DNA from: Hyphomonadaceae bacterium UBA5336
Lineage (GTDB): Bacteria > Pseudomonadota > Alphaproteobacteria > Caulobacterales > Hyphomonadaceae
Reading direction: 5' to 3'
DNA: 64,000 nt
NCBI GenBank assembly: GCA_002408125.1
Contig: DHQO01000024.1
Location: forward strand, 1-64,000
The notes beneath the pieces are model-generated. The model was not told where the DNA came from. It worked only from the letters and a program-made list of their open reading frames with translations, and made no database searches. This document shows positions 51,550-60,317 of the stretch, one piece after another; position 1 is the stretch's first letter; every line of letters begins with the position of its first letter. The position numbers and the translations under genes were made by a program.

Positions 51550-51607
51550 CTGAAGATGGAAAATAGTGTGTCTCGGGGCCTTTGATAAGCCCCCCCTGAT
51601 GTGAGGA

Positions 51608-52657
51608 TCATTTCAGGTCGAACGCCATCAACAGCGTGCGCTGGCGATCTGAGAAATTATTGTCGGAGATGATCCACACGCGCACCGTGCCATCCTCGTT
51701 CCGTGTGGCGGCGATCCCCTCGAAATTGTCGACGGTGACGCTGGCATCGAGGCGGAAGAGTACGGTCATCCCGCCGGGCGTTTCGCCCGACATATCAAGC
51801 GAGAAGACCTCGATCGTGTTGCCGATGAGGGGGTTATAGTCCCGCGCGACGCCATAGAGCGTGTCGCCGAGCATATCGAGCCCGGTGATCTTCAGCCCGC
51901 CATCGAGCGGCAGGCGGGCGATAAGGCTGGCCTGCGGGCCCACCGAAAGCTCGGCCAGCGGGCCGCCATCCTCGCGGGTCTCGATGCCGAGCAGGACGGT
52001 GTCGCCCTTCAGCGCGAGGCCTTCCGCGCCGCCATTGTCTTCCAGGTCTTTGGCCATGCCGGCCGGGTGCGGCGCGAGGCTGACAATCGGCGCACTGCGA
52101 GCAGCCGAGCCGCAGGCTTCAAGATCGAAGGCGGCGACGCGATGGTCGCGCTCGAAGCTGACAAGGGCGAGGCCGTCCTCCGTCAGGGCGAGGCCTTCGG
52201 AATCCTGCCGGGACTTTCCCGCGAGCAAATCGCCGTTCGCACCGCGCATATAGGCGATATGCGCGCTGGCCGGCACGCCGTCTTCCATATTGATCCAGAC
52301 AAAGGCGCCTTCGTCGGAGACGGTCAGGAAATTGCCGGAGGCGAATGTGTCGAGGCCGGAGAGGCCGCCGAAATTCGCATTCGGGCTGGTCAGGTGCCAG
52401 CCGCCGGCGAAGGCGATGTCCGGCGCCGTGGGGCCAAGCGGCAGCGCGCCGCCAAGCTCGACCGGTGTGGCTGTGATCTCAAGGCTCTGCGCGCGGGCAT
52501 AGGAGACGCCCTCAGGGCAGGACTGGGCACGCAGTGCCGCGCTGGCTTCGCTCAGGGCCCAGGGCGCGCCGGGCTCTGGCAGGGGCGCCGGGGTGCCGAT
52601 ACATCCGGCGATCAGGAGAAGGGCGGTCAGGCTGGCGGGCAGGCGGGGCAGGGGCAT
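51608..52657 (-). CDS. Phytase-like esterase-domain lipoprotein
   Basis: A 349-aa lipoprotein (lipobox LIAGC, Cys near residue 18) with a beta-propeller-like 'esterase-like activity of phytase' domain. The family patterns are GGLSGLDTFASGNFLTVSDE and the C-terminal VDNFEGIAATRNEDG followed by VWIISDNNFSDRQRTLLMAF. The enzymatic activity of this domain is poorly defined. It is transcribed away from the 6S RNA region on the same strand. Confidence 0.82.
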   Translation of the reverse strand: MPLPRLPASLTALLLIAGCIGTPAPLPEPGAPWALSEASAALRAQSCPEGVSYARAQSLEITATPVELGGALPLGPTAPDIAFAGGWHLTSPNANFGGLSGLDTFASGNFLTVSDEGAFVWINMEDGVPASAHIAYMRGANGDLLAGKSRQDSEGLALTEDGLALVSFERDHRVAAFDLEACGSAARSAPIVSLAPHPAGMAKDLEDNGGAEGLALKGDTVLLGIETREDGGPLAELSVGPQASLIARLPLDGGLKITGLDMLGDTLYGVARDYNPLIGNTIEVFSLDMSGETPGGMTVLFRLDASVTVDNFEGIAATRNEDGTVRVWIISDNNFSDRQRTLLMAFDLK

Positions 52658-52714
52658 GTGCAGCAGGTCTCCGAATCTCGTCGCAGACCAGCCTAGCGCC
52701 GCTCTGCAAGCATC

Positions 52715-53362
52715 TCATGACACCAGGCCGGCAATCTCCGCGCGCAGTTCCGGCAGACCGAAGCCCTTCTCCGAGCTGGTGATGCGCACCATCGGGTGGG
52801 CGGCGGCGTGCTTTTTCAGCCGGGTCTCAAGCTTTTCCTTCAGGGCCTGCGCCTCGCTGGGCTTCACCTTGTCGGCCTTGGTCAGCACGATCTGATAGTT
52901 CACCGCCGTGGTGTCGAGCAGCTCCATCACCTCGTCATCGGCCTTCATCAGGCCGCGGCGGATATCCACCAGGAGGAAGACCCGGCGCAGGGCCGCACGC
53001 CCGCGCAGATAGTTCTTCGTCAGGGCCATCCAGTGGGCGGCCTGAGTCTTGGAGACCTTGGCATAGCCAAAGCCCGGCAGGTCAACCAGCCAGGCCGTCC
53101 CGCCGGCGAGATCATAATAGTTGATCTCGCGTGTCTTGCCCGGCTCGGCGCTGGTGCGCGCGAGCGCCTTGCGCCCGGTCAGGGCATTGATGAGAGAGGA
53201 TTTTCCGACATTGGAGCGCCCGGCAAAGGCGACCTCGAACCGGTCTCCGGGCGGCAGTTCGCGCAGGTTCACCACGCCCTTCACGAAGATGACCGGCTGG
53301 GCAAAAAGCAGCCGGCCTGCTTCCAGGGCGTCGTCAGTGAATTCCGGCTCGTCGGCGCTCAT
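52715..53362 (-). CDS. engB: Ribosome-biogenesis GTPase EngB (YihA/YsxC)
   Basis: A 215-aa GTPase acting in 50S assembly. The G1 motif GRSNVGKS is at residues 48-55, with DLPGFGYAKVS as G3 and TKADK as G4. The start overlaps the yidC stop by 4 nt. It is the last gene of the rpmH-rnpA-yidC-engB operon. Confidence 0.95.
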   Translation of the reverse strand: MSADEPEFTDDALEAGRLLFAQPVIFVKGVVNLRELPPGDRFEVAFAGRSNVGKSSLINALTGRKALARTSAEPGKTREINYYDLAGGTAWLVDLPGFGYAKVSKTQAAHWMALTKNYLRGRAALRRVFLLVDIRRGLMKADDEVMELLDTTAVNYQIVLTKADKVKPSEAQALKEKLETRLKKHAAAHPMVRITSSEKGFGLPELRAEIAGLVS

Positions 53363-55200
53363 TCTGCGGGCGCGTCGCCCTTGCGCCCCAGGAGGCGCGC
53401 GATCAGCTTGTCGAACTCGGTCTCCACCCCGTTGCGGCGCATGATGAAGTATTGCTGGATCAGCGACAGGGTGTTGTTCCAGACCCAGTAAATCACGAGG
53501 CCGGCGGCGAACCCACCGAACACGAAGGTCAGCACCAGCGGCATGGCGCGGATCACCATTTTCTGGGTCGGGTCGGTCGGCGGCGGGTTGAGCGACTGCA
53601 GGGCGGCCATGGTCAGGCCATAGAGGATCGGCAGGAGGCCGATACCGATCACCACGCCGATGATCGGCAGGGCTTTCACATCCGAGGCGGCCCAGGGCAG
53701 CAGGCCGAACAGGTTGCCGATGGCCAGCGGGTCCGGCGCCGACAGGTCCTTGATATAGCCGAAGGATTCATGGCGCATTTCCAGCGTCACGAAGAGCGTC
53801 TTGTAGAGCGCATAGAAGATCGGGATGGTCGCGAGGATAGGCAGGCAGCCGGCGAGCGGATTGGCCTTTTCCCGCTGGTAGAGGGCCATGATCTGCTTCT
53901 GGCGTTCCTGCGGGTTCTCCTTGTACTTTTCCTGGATCTCCTTCATCGGCTCGGACAGCTTCTTCATCTTCGCCATGGCCTTGTAGCTCTGATTGTAGAG
54001 CGGGATCAGCGGGGTCTTCACCAGCACGGTGAAAGCCAGGATCGCCCAGCCGAAGGAGCCGACCATGCCTTCAAGCCAGACCAGGATGCTGAAGAAGGGC
54101 TTGGTAAGGAACCACAGGAAGCCCCAGTCGATGGCATCGTCGAAGCGCGGGATACCGAGATCGTCCTCATAGGCGCGCAGCACGGCCAGCTCCTTGGCGC
54201 CGGCAAAGATGCGGTGCTCGACCGTGACCTCGCCGCCGGCCGGGATGGTGACCGTCGTGCCGCGGGTCATGAGCTGGTAGATCGGCTCGCCATTGGCCTG
54301 CTGGGTGAGGTCGAAATCGGCCTCGAAGGCGGTGCCCTGCTGGGGCACGAGCGCGGCCATCCAGTACTTGTCGGTAAAGCCGATCCAGCCGGCGGCCTCT
54401 GCATCCGGGTCGCCCTTGATGCCCTTGCCTTCCGACAGGTTCTTGTAGCTGCGCAGTTCCAGCTCATTGTCGATGACGCCGATCAGGCCCTGATGGACGA
54501 TATGGCTGGCCTGGGCCGAGCCGGGATCGGTCGCTTCGAGAAACTCTTTATAGTCGCCATAGCGCTGGATCACGCCGAACGGCATGAGGGAGATCTCGGA
54601 GCTTCCGGAGTTCACCACCGTGTCGGAATAGGTGAACATATAGTCGGCATCCATCGAGATGGTGCGCTCGAAGGTGAGCGGGCCGTTCGTGCGGCGCAGG
54701 GTGATGGGTGTGTCCGGCGTCAGTCTGGATCCAACGGCCAGTTCCCAGGCCGAGTTCAGGCCGATCGCCGCGCCGCCTTCGGCCGTCTGCCAGCCATAGG
54801 TCGCGAAATAGCCGCTGGCGGAGTTGGACGGGCGCATCAGGCGCAGCTCTTCCTCGTCTTCGACGGTAAGATAGTGGCGCCGGAGGTTGAGATCGTCGAT
54901 CCGTGCACCGGCAAGGTTGATCGAGCCGTCCACGCCGGGCCCGTCAAACGGCACGCGCGCATCCGATGCCAGTGCGGCCTCCACAGTCGGAGCGATAACC
55001 GGCGCGTCCACGCCGAGGGCTTCGCGCTGGGCATCGGCTTCGGCCTGGCGGGAAGCGGCTTCCTCCTGGGCGGCCTCGCGCGCTTCCTGCTGCGGGCCGG
55101 CATAGAAGGTCTGGTAGGCAAAAAGCACCGCGACCATCAGCACCATGGCGATGATCAGGTTGCGTGTCTGATCGGGATCGTTCGGCGCATTGGGCGGCAT
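53359..55200 (-). CDS. yidC: Membrane protein insertase YidC
   Basis: A 613-aa protein of normal proteobacterial size. It has an N-terminal membrane anchor (LIIAMVLMVAVLFAYQTF), a large periplasmic beta-super-sandwich domain, then the conserved five-helix core. The core includes WAILAFTVLVKTPLIPLYN, MKEIQEKYKENPQERQK, CLPILATIPIFYALYKTL and VIYWVWNNTLSLIQQ. It inserts inner-membrane proteins alone or with SecYEG. It starts 42 nt after rnpA; no yidD is present between them. Confidence 0.96.
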   Translation of the reverse strand: MPPNAPNDPDQTRNLIIAMVLMVAVLFAYQTFYAGPQQEAREAAQEEAASRQAEADAQREALGVDAPVIAPTVEAALASDARVPFDGPGVDGSINLAGARIDDLNLRRHYLTVEDEEELRLMRPSNSASGYFATYGWQTAEGGAAIGLNSAWELAVGSRLTPDTPITLRRTNGPLTFERTISMDADYMFTYSDTVVNSGSSEISLMPFGVIQRYGDYKEFLEATDPGSAQASHIVHQGLIGVIDNELELRSYKNLSEGKGIKGDPDAEAAGWIGFTDKYWMAALVPQQGTAFEADFDLTQQANGEPIYQLMTRGTTVTIPAGGEVTVEHRIFAGAKELAVLRAYEDDLGIPRFDDAIDWGFLWFLTKPFFSILVWLEGMVGSFGWAILAFTVLVKTPLIPLYNQSYKAMAKMKKLSEPMKEIQEKYKENPQERQKQIMALYQREKANPLAGCLPILATIPIFYALYKTLFVTLEMRHESFGYIKDLSAPDPLAIGNLFGLLPWAASDVKALPIIGVVIGIGLLPILYGLTMAALQSLNPPPTDPTQKMVIRAMPLVLTFVFGGFAAGLVIYWVWNNTLSLIQQYFIMRRNGVETEFDKLIARLLGRKGDAPAE

Positions 55201-55242
55201 GGGTCGGCTTGGCTCTTCTTTATGGGTCTTGATGGGCGTCGC

Positions 55243-55617
55243 TCAGGAGGGATCGCGCGGGGCGCCCAAAGCAGGCGCGAGGCTTATCAGGGCGCTTTTC
55301 ATGTCGTCAAGCAATGCGGCCCAGTCGGTACCACCGGTCACACCCCTGGCGATGAACACATAGTCCACGCCGGGCTCGCCCAGTTCCGGCAGGAGGAGTC
55401 GCGCGGCCTCGCGCAAGCGCCGCTTGGCACGGCTGCGGGCGGGGGAATGTCCGATCTTCTTTGTGGCGGTGTAGCCATCCCCGATCCAGTCGCCGGCCGG
55501 CTCGGCCCGGCGCACGGCCTGGACCAGCAAAGACTTGCGCCGCTCTGTCCTGCCATTGCGTGCGGCGAGGAACTCAGAGCGGCGCTTCAGGCGTCGGAGT
55601 TTTCGTGAGGCGGCCAA
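55243..55617 (-). CDS. rnpA: Ribonuclease P protein component
   Basis: A 124-aa basic protein. The RNR-type motif appears as SRAKRRLREAARLLLPE, and the N-terminal RLKRRSEFLAARNGRT matches the family. It joins the RNase P RNA (not in this window) to mature tRNA 5' ends. It starts 23 nt after the rpmH stop. Confidence 0.93.
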   Translation of the reverse strand: MAASRKLRRLKRRSEFLAARNGRTERRKSLLVQAVRRAEPAGDWIGDGYTATKKIGHSPARSRAKRRLREAARLLLPELGEPGVDYVFIARGVTGGTDWAALLDDMKSALISLAPALGAPRDPS

Positions 55618-55640
55618 GGGCGCCTCCAGCAGGTAAGGGC

Positions 55641-55775
55641 TTAGGCCGAAAGGCGCTTGCGGCCCTTCACGCGGCGACGGGCCAGGACCTTGCGGCCATT
55701 CTTGGTGGCCATGCGCGAGCGAAAGCCGTGGGTGCGGGCGCGCTTGAGGCGGCTGGGCTGGAAAGTACGTTTCAT
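55641..55775 (-). CDS. rpmH: 50S ribosomal protein L34
   Basis: A 44-aa protein of exact family length: MKRTFQPSRLKRARTHGFRS at the start and GRKVLARRRVKGRKRLSA at the end. It is the first gene of the rpmH-rnpA-yidC-engB operon, with a GAGAG site before the ATG. Confidence 0.97.
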   Translation of the reverse strand: MKRTFQPSRLKRARTHGFRSRMATKNGRKVLARRRVKGRKRLSA

Positions 55776-55824
55776 CGGGCTCTCGCCTTTTAACTTGGGA
55801 TCGGTTGTTTGCCGGAAAGGGCGC

Positions 55825-55854
55825 TAGCTACAGAATCCGGGGTGTGCTTGTCAA
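55825..55854 (-). promoter_or_regulatory. Promoter of the rpmH operon
   Basis: On the - strand, TTGACA (55854-55849) and TAGCTA (55830-55825) are separated by 18 nt. This would start transcription near 55818, about 43 nt before rpmH. The -35 box lies inside a 15-bp palindrome (55844-55858), which could be an operator. Confidence 0.55.
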
Positions 55855-55996
55855 GCACTCACAGTGCGCTTGGGGACGTTCACGCGAGTTTGAGCGCACC
55901 GTCACGCGACGTGATATGAAGCGCGATGCAGGCAAGCATATATGCCCGCAAGAGTTTCCGCGATGGGTGGAACTGAAAAGGATTGGACCGAGGCAC

Positions 55997-56764
55997 ATGT
56001 CGACAGACCCCGATACGGGCAAAACAGAGGCGCGGGCGAAGCGTCCGGTCTGGATCAGGCTCTGGCCGGTCTATGTCATCGCCGCAGGCCTCATCATCGC
56101 CTGGCAGGCGGGTCTCTTCCAGTATCTCTCGCTTGATACGCTGCGTGAGAATAATGCCGCCTGGGCCGGATTCGTGGCGGAGAATCTCGTCCTGTCGCTC
56201 GCTATCTTCATTACGGTCTATGCGCTTGCGACCATTTTCATGCTGCCGGGTGCGCTGTGGATCACCATTGCCGGCGGACTCCTGTTCGGACTGGTGGGTG
56301 GGTCGCTCGCCACCATTGCCGGCGCGACGCTGGGCGCTTCCATCCTGTTCTTCGCCGCGCGCACCTCCATCGGCACCGCGCTGCGTGACCGGGCCGGGCC
56401 GTTCGTGCAGAAGATGGAGCGCGGCTTCCGCGAGGATGAGCTGAGCTACATGTTCTTCATGCGCCTCTTTCCGGCTGTGCCCTTTCCGGTGGCCAATATC
56501 GCGCCGGCCTTGCTGGGGGCGAAGTATCGCAACTATCTTCTGACAACGGCGGTCGGGATCATTCCCGGCGTGGTCGCCTATACCTGGATCGGCTACAGCC
56601 TGCAGAGCAGCCTCGATCCGGAAGAGACCCAGTCCCTGATTGGCGTCGTTGGCAATTTCGCGCCCGCATTCGTCGCGCTCGGGATCGTTGCGCTGATGCC
56701 GGTTGCGTACAAGAAATTCATTGCCGGCCGGAAAGCCGGGAAAGTCGAGGGCACGACGCGATGA
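55997..56764 (+). CDS. TVP38/TMEM64 (DedA-like) membrane protein
   Basis: A 255-aa polytopic membrane protein. The family core includes FMLPGALWITIAGGLLFG and FFMRLFPAVPFPVANIAPAL. Members are thought to be lipid scramblases or transporters. The start at 55997 follows a GAGG that is only 3 nt away, with AAAGGA further up, so the exact start is uncertain. It overlaps the MerA-like flavoprotein gene by 4 nt, and the two families are often paired. Confidence 0.87.
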   Translation: MSTDPDTGKTEARAKRPVWIRLWPVYVIAAGLIIAWQAGLFQYLSLDTLRENNAAWAGFVAENLVLSLAIFITVYALATIFMLPGALWITIAGGLLFGLVGGSLATIAGATLGASILFFAARTSIGTALRDRAGPFVQKMERGFREDELSYMFFMRLFPAVPFPVANIAPALLGAKYRNYLLTTAVGIIPGVVAYTWIGYSLQSSLDPEETQSLIGVVGNFAPAFVALGIVALMPVAYKKFIAGRKAGKVEGTTR

Positions 56765-58215
56765 AAGCTCCCAACAATTCCATCCCCACGCGGGAATTCA
56801 AGGCCGACCTGGTCGTCATTGGCGCCGGGTCTGCAGGCCTGTCTGCGGCGGCAGGTGCGGCCATGCTCGGCCTGAAGGTCGTGCTTTATGAACAGGGCAA
56901 GATGGGCGGGGACTGCCTCAATTATGGCTGCGTGCCATCCAAGGCGCTGCTCAGTGCAGCCAAAGCCGCCCAGGGCGTGCGCGAGGCGGGCAAGTACGGC
57001 GTCGATACGGGGATCACTGCCGTGGACTGGGCGCGCGTCCAGGCTCATGTGCGCGGCGCCATAGAGACCATCGCCCCGGTCGACAGCCAGGAGCGATTCG
57101 AGGGCCTGGGTGTCACCGTGATCCGCGAGCATGCGCGCTTCGCCGACCGCAAGACCATCGTCTCCGACACCACCCGCACCACGGCGCGGCGTATTATCCT
57201 CGCCACCGGCTCGCGCGCCTTCGTGCCGCCCATCGAAGGGCTGGAGGAGGCCGGTTACCTCACAAATGAGACCATCTTTTCGGCGCCGGAGCAGCCGTCT
57301 CACCTCATCATCCTCGGCGGCGGGCCCATCGGCATGGAAATGGCGCAGGCCTTCAACCGGCTGGGCTCGAAGGTCACCGTGGTCGAACGCGAACGTGTCC
57401 TCGGCCTGTCGGACGAGGCCCATGCGCAGATTGCGGCAGACACGCTGCGCGATGAGGGCGTCAGTCTGCTGGAAGGCCATACCGCCGAGCGGGTCGAGAC
57501 GACCGAGACCGGTGTCCGCCTGATCGCGAGCCATGAGGGCGGCGAGGCGGCCATGGATGGCTCGCACATTCTCGTCGCGCTCGGCCGGCGCGCCGTGCTC
57601 GACGGGCTCAACCTGGAAACCGGCGGCGTTGCCCATGACGGGCGTTCGGTGACGGTGAAGGACACGCTGCGCTCGCCTTCCAACCCACGCGTCTGGGCGC
57701 TCGGCGATGTGGCCGGCATGGGCCAGTTCACCCACCTTGCCGGCTGGCATGCCTCGGTCTTCGTGCGCCGGGCTTTCTTCAAGTCGCCCTTCGCGAAGTC
57801 CACCAGCCTGCCGCTGCCGGTCGTCACCTATACCTCGCCCGAAGTCGCCCAGATCGGCCTGACCGAGGCCGCCGCGCGCGAACAGTATGGCGATGAGGCG
57901 CAGGTCACTCATTTCGCCTTCGATGAAAACGACCGCGCCATCGCCGAAGGCAAGACAAAGGGCGAGGCGAAACTGATCATCCGCAAGGGCAAGCTGCTCG
58001 GCACCTCGATTGTCGGCGAGGGGGCAGGGGATATCCTGCAAATGGTCGGCCTTGCCATGTCCAATGGGTTGAAGGTCAAGGACCTGACGAATTTCATCTC
58101 GCCCTATCCGACACGGTCCGAAGTGGTGAAGCGTGCGGCCTCGGCCTACTTCACCGAGACCGTGTTCGGGCCGGGTGCGAAACGACTTGTCGGCTTGCTC
58201 CAGCGCATCCCCTAG
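56761..58215 (+). CDS. MerA-like pyridine nucleotide-disulfide oxidoreductase
   Basis: A 484-aa flavoprotein. The FAD-binding GxGxxG is in VVIGAGSAGLSAAAG, the redox disulfide in GGDCLNYGCVPSKAL, and the NAD(P)-binding loop in LIILGGGPIGMEMAQAF. The C-terminal dimer interface reads SPYPTRSEVVKRA, where classical enzymes have HPT with the catalytic His. The Tyr substitution argues against lipoamide dehydrogenase or standard mercuric reductase activity. It is translationally coupled to the TVP38 gene, so a shared membrane-linked function is likely. Confidence 0.88.
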   Translation: MKAPNNSIPTREFKADLVVIGAGSAGLSAAAGAAMLGLKVVLYEQGKMGGDCLNYGCVPSKALLSAAKAAQGVREAGKYGVDTGITAVDWARVQAHVRGAIETIAPVDSQERFEGLGVTVIREHARFADRKTIVSDTTRTTARRIILATGSRAFVPPIEGLEEAGYLTNETIFSAPEQPSHLIILGGGPIGMEMAQAFNRLGSKVTVVERERVLGLSDEAHAQIAADTLRDEGVSLLEGHTAERVETTETGVRLIASHEGGEAAMDGSHILVALGRRAVLDGLNLETGGVAHDGRSVTVKDTLRSPSNPRVWALGDVAGMGQFTHLAGWHASVFVRRAFFKSPFAKSTSLPLPVVTYTSPEVAQIGLTEAAAREQYGDEAQVTHFAFDENDRAIAEGKTKGEAKLIIRKGKLLGTSIVGEGAGDILQMVGLAMSNGLKVKDLTNFISPYPTRSEVVKRAASAYFTETVFGPGAKRLVGLLQRIP

Positions 58216-58233
58216 CGTAACGCTCTAGGCGTT

Positions 58234-59670
58234 ATGACGACGGGGACTTCATCCGTATCGCCACCGTCGGGCGGGGCACGCACAGGCTGGCAACACAGCC
58301 TGTCGGTCCGCCTGTTCTGGCTCACTTTCGCAGTCATCCTGCTGGTCGAGCTGATTGTCTTTATTCCGAGCGCTACGGCCTTTCGCACCAACTGGTTGGA
58401 AGACCGGGCACAGGCGGCACGCATCGCCTCCCTCTCCGTGGAGGCCTCGCCCTCGCGCAAGCTTTCCATGGAACTGTCGGATTCCCTGCTCGACCTGGCC
58501 GAGGTCCTGGCGCTGACGGAACTCGACGGTACCATGCGTATCCGGCTCCTGCCGGCGGCCGAGCCGATCCCGAAATCCGTCGTGCCCATCGACCTGCGCC
58601 AGGAGGGGTATCTGGCCAGCGTTTCCTCGACCTTCGGCACCTTCTTCGCCCCGGAAGGCCGGGCGGTGATGATCGTCGACCGCGGGGCGCGCGACGACCG
58701 GGTGATCGAGGTGATCGTGCGCGAGGCGCCGCTGAAGGCAGAGCTGTGGGCCTATGGCGGGCGGATCCTGCTGCTCTCGCTGCTGGTGTCTGTGGCCGCC
58801 GGTGGGCTGGTCTTTGCGGTGCTCTTCTTCCTGCTGGTGCGGCCGATGCGGCGGGTGACGCAATCGGTAGAACAGTTCCGCAAGGATCCGGGCGACTGGA
58901 GCGGGCACCTGTCGCCGACCCGGCGGCGCGACGAGATCGGCCGCGCCCAGAATGCCCTTGCGGATATGGAATCGGCGGTGTCGGAGAGCTTCCGCCAGCG
59001 CGAAAGGCTTGCGGAGCTTGGCGAGGCGGTCGCGCGCATCAATCATGATTTGCGCGGCTCTCTGGCCGCCGCACAGCTTGTCTCTGAAGGTCTTGCGCGA
59101 TCCGAGGACCCGCGGGTCAAGCGCGCCGCCCCCCGCCTTGAGCGCGCCCTGGAACGGGCTATCAATCTCGCCACCCAGACGCTGCAATACGGCAAGACCT
59201 CTGCGCCGCGCGCCGAACTGCGCCCCTGCGCTCTGGCCATGATCCTGGACGAGGCCGCCGAGGAAGTGCTCGCCGGGAGGCCGGGCATTGCCTGGACGAA
59301 CCAGGTAGATTCAAGGCTCAACGTGAAAGCCGATGCCGATCATCTGCACCGCATCGCCTCCAACCTCATCCGCAATGCGGCCGAGGCCATGGGTGAGGAA
59401 GGCGAGATCGTCGCCACCCTCGATGATCGTACGCTGCGCATCCGCGACACCGGGCCGGGCCTGCCGGAGGAGATCGCCGAGACGCTGTTCAAGCCCTTCG
59501 GCAGCGCCCGCAAGCGCGGCGGCACGGGGCTCGGCCTCGCCATCGCGCGCGACCTGGCGCGGGCCATGGGCTGCGAGCTCCGGCTCGGCGAGACCGGGAA
59601 GGGCGGGACCACCTTCGAGCTGGAGTTTGCCGAGGCGCCGGGCTGGTCCGGCGAGGCGGCCGCCCAGTGA
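58234..59670 (+). CDS. HAMP-type membrane sensor histidine kinase (orphan)
   Basis: A 478-aa kinase with membrane segments at residues ~28-48 and ~178-205 flanking a ~130-residue periplasmic sensor. A HAMP domain (LVRPMRRVTQSVEQFRKDPG) follows, then the phospho-acceptor His271 in ARINHDLRGSLAAAQ, the N box NLIRNAAEAM, DTGPGLP and GGTGLGLAIARDLA. No response regulator is adjacent. It ends where the pseudouridine synthase gene begins. Confidence 0.92.
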   Translation: MTTGTSSVSPPSGGARTGWQHSLSVRLFWLTFAVILLVELIVFIPSATAFRTNWLEDRAQAARIASLSVEASPSRKLSMELSDSLLDLAEVLALTELDGTMRIRLLPAAEPIPKSVVPIDLRQEGYLASVSSTFGTFFAPEGRAVMIVDRGARDDRVIEVIVREAPLKAELWAYGGRILLLSLLVSVAAGGLVFAVLFFLLVRPMRRVTQSVEQFRKDPGDWSGHLSPTRRRDEIGRAQNALADMESAVSESFRQRERLAELGEAVARINHDLRGSLAAAQLVSEGLARSEDPRVKRAAPRLERALERAINLATQTLQYGKTSAPRAELRPCALAMILDEAAEEVLAGRPGIAWTNQVDSRLNVKADADHLHRIASNLIRNAAEAMGEEGEIVATLDDRTLRIRDTGPGLPEEIAETLFKPFGSARKRGGTGLGLAIARDLARAMGCELRLGETGKGGTTFELEFAEAPGWSGEAAAQ

Positions 59671-60317
59671 TGAGCCCCTATGGCCCGCCTGTCGGGCCGG
59701 TTCAGTGCGTCTATTCTGACGCCCATCTCGTCGTGGCGGTGAAACCTTCCGGTCTGCTCTCGGTACCGGGGCGCGGGCCGGAAAAGGCCGATTGCCTGCC
59801 AGCCCGGTTGGAGGGCGCCTTCGGGCCTTTGCTTATCGTCCATCGGCTCGACATGGAGACCTCAGGCCTCATCCTTCTGGCGCGTGCGGCAGAGGCGCAG
59901 TCCGTCCTATCGCGCGCCTTTGCCGGGCGGGAGGTTTCCAAGCGCTATGTGGCCATTGTGGCCGGCGAGGTGGCCTCAGAGTTCGGCACCATCTCCCAGC
60001 CGATTGGCCCGGACTGGCCCAATCGTCCTCGCCAGAAGATCGATCCGGAGAACGGCAAGCCGAGCGAGACGTACTACTCCGTGCTCGGCCGCGAGGCGGG
60101 GGTGACGCGGGTGCAGCTCACGCCGGTCACTGGCCGAAGCCACCAGCTGCGCCTCCACATGCTGGCCATCGGCCACCCGATCCTCGGCGACCAGCTCTAC
60201 GCCCGGCCGCAGGTGCGCGATGCGGCCCCGCGCCTCCAGCTGCACGCCTCGCGCCTCAGCTTCGACCATCCGGCGACAGGCGCGCCGATGGAGTTCAGCG
60301 CTCCGGCGCCATTCTAG
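59670..60317 (+). CDS. RluA-family RNA pseudouridine synthase
   Basis: A 215-aa catalytic domain without an S4 domain, as in RluA or RluC-core enzymes. The catalytic Asp is in HRLDMETSGL, and LTPVTGRSHQLRLHM and GHPILGDQLY complete the signature. The target is probably 23S rRNA or tRNA. I use ATG at 59670 (TGATG overlap with the upstream stop); GTG at 59667 is possible. The TAG stop shares bases with the opposing ggt stop. Confidence 0.9.
   Translation: MSPYGPPVGPVQCVYSDAHLVVAVKPSGLLSVPGRGPEKADCLPARLEGAFGPLLIVHRLDMETSGLILLARAAEAQSVLSRAFAGREVSKRYVAIVAGEVASEFGTISQPIGPDWPNRPRQKIDPENGKPSETYYSVLGREAGVTRVQLTPVTGRSHQLRLHMLAIGHPILGDQLYARPQVRDAAPRLQLHASRLSFDHPATGAPMEFSAPAPF

Noticed and set aside
53452..55608. 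718-aa + strand frame opposite yidC and rnpA
   Set aside because: Antisense to yidC, with the composition of a shadow frame.
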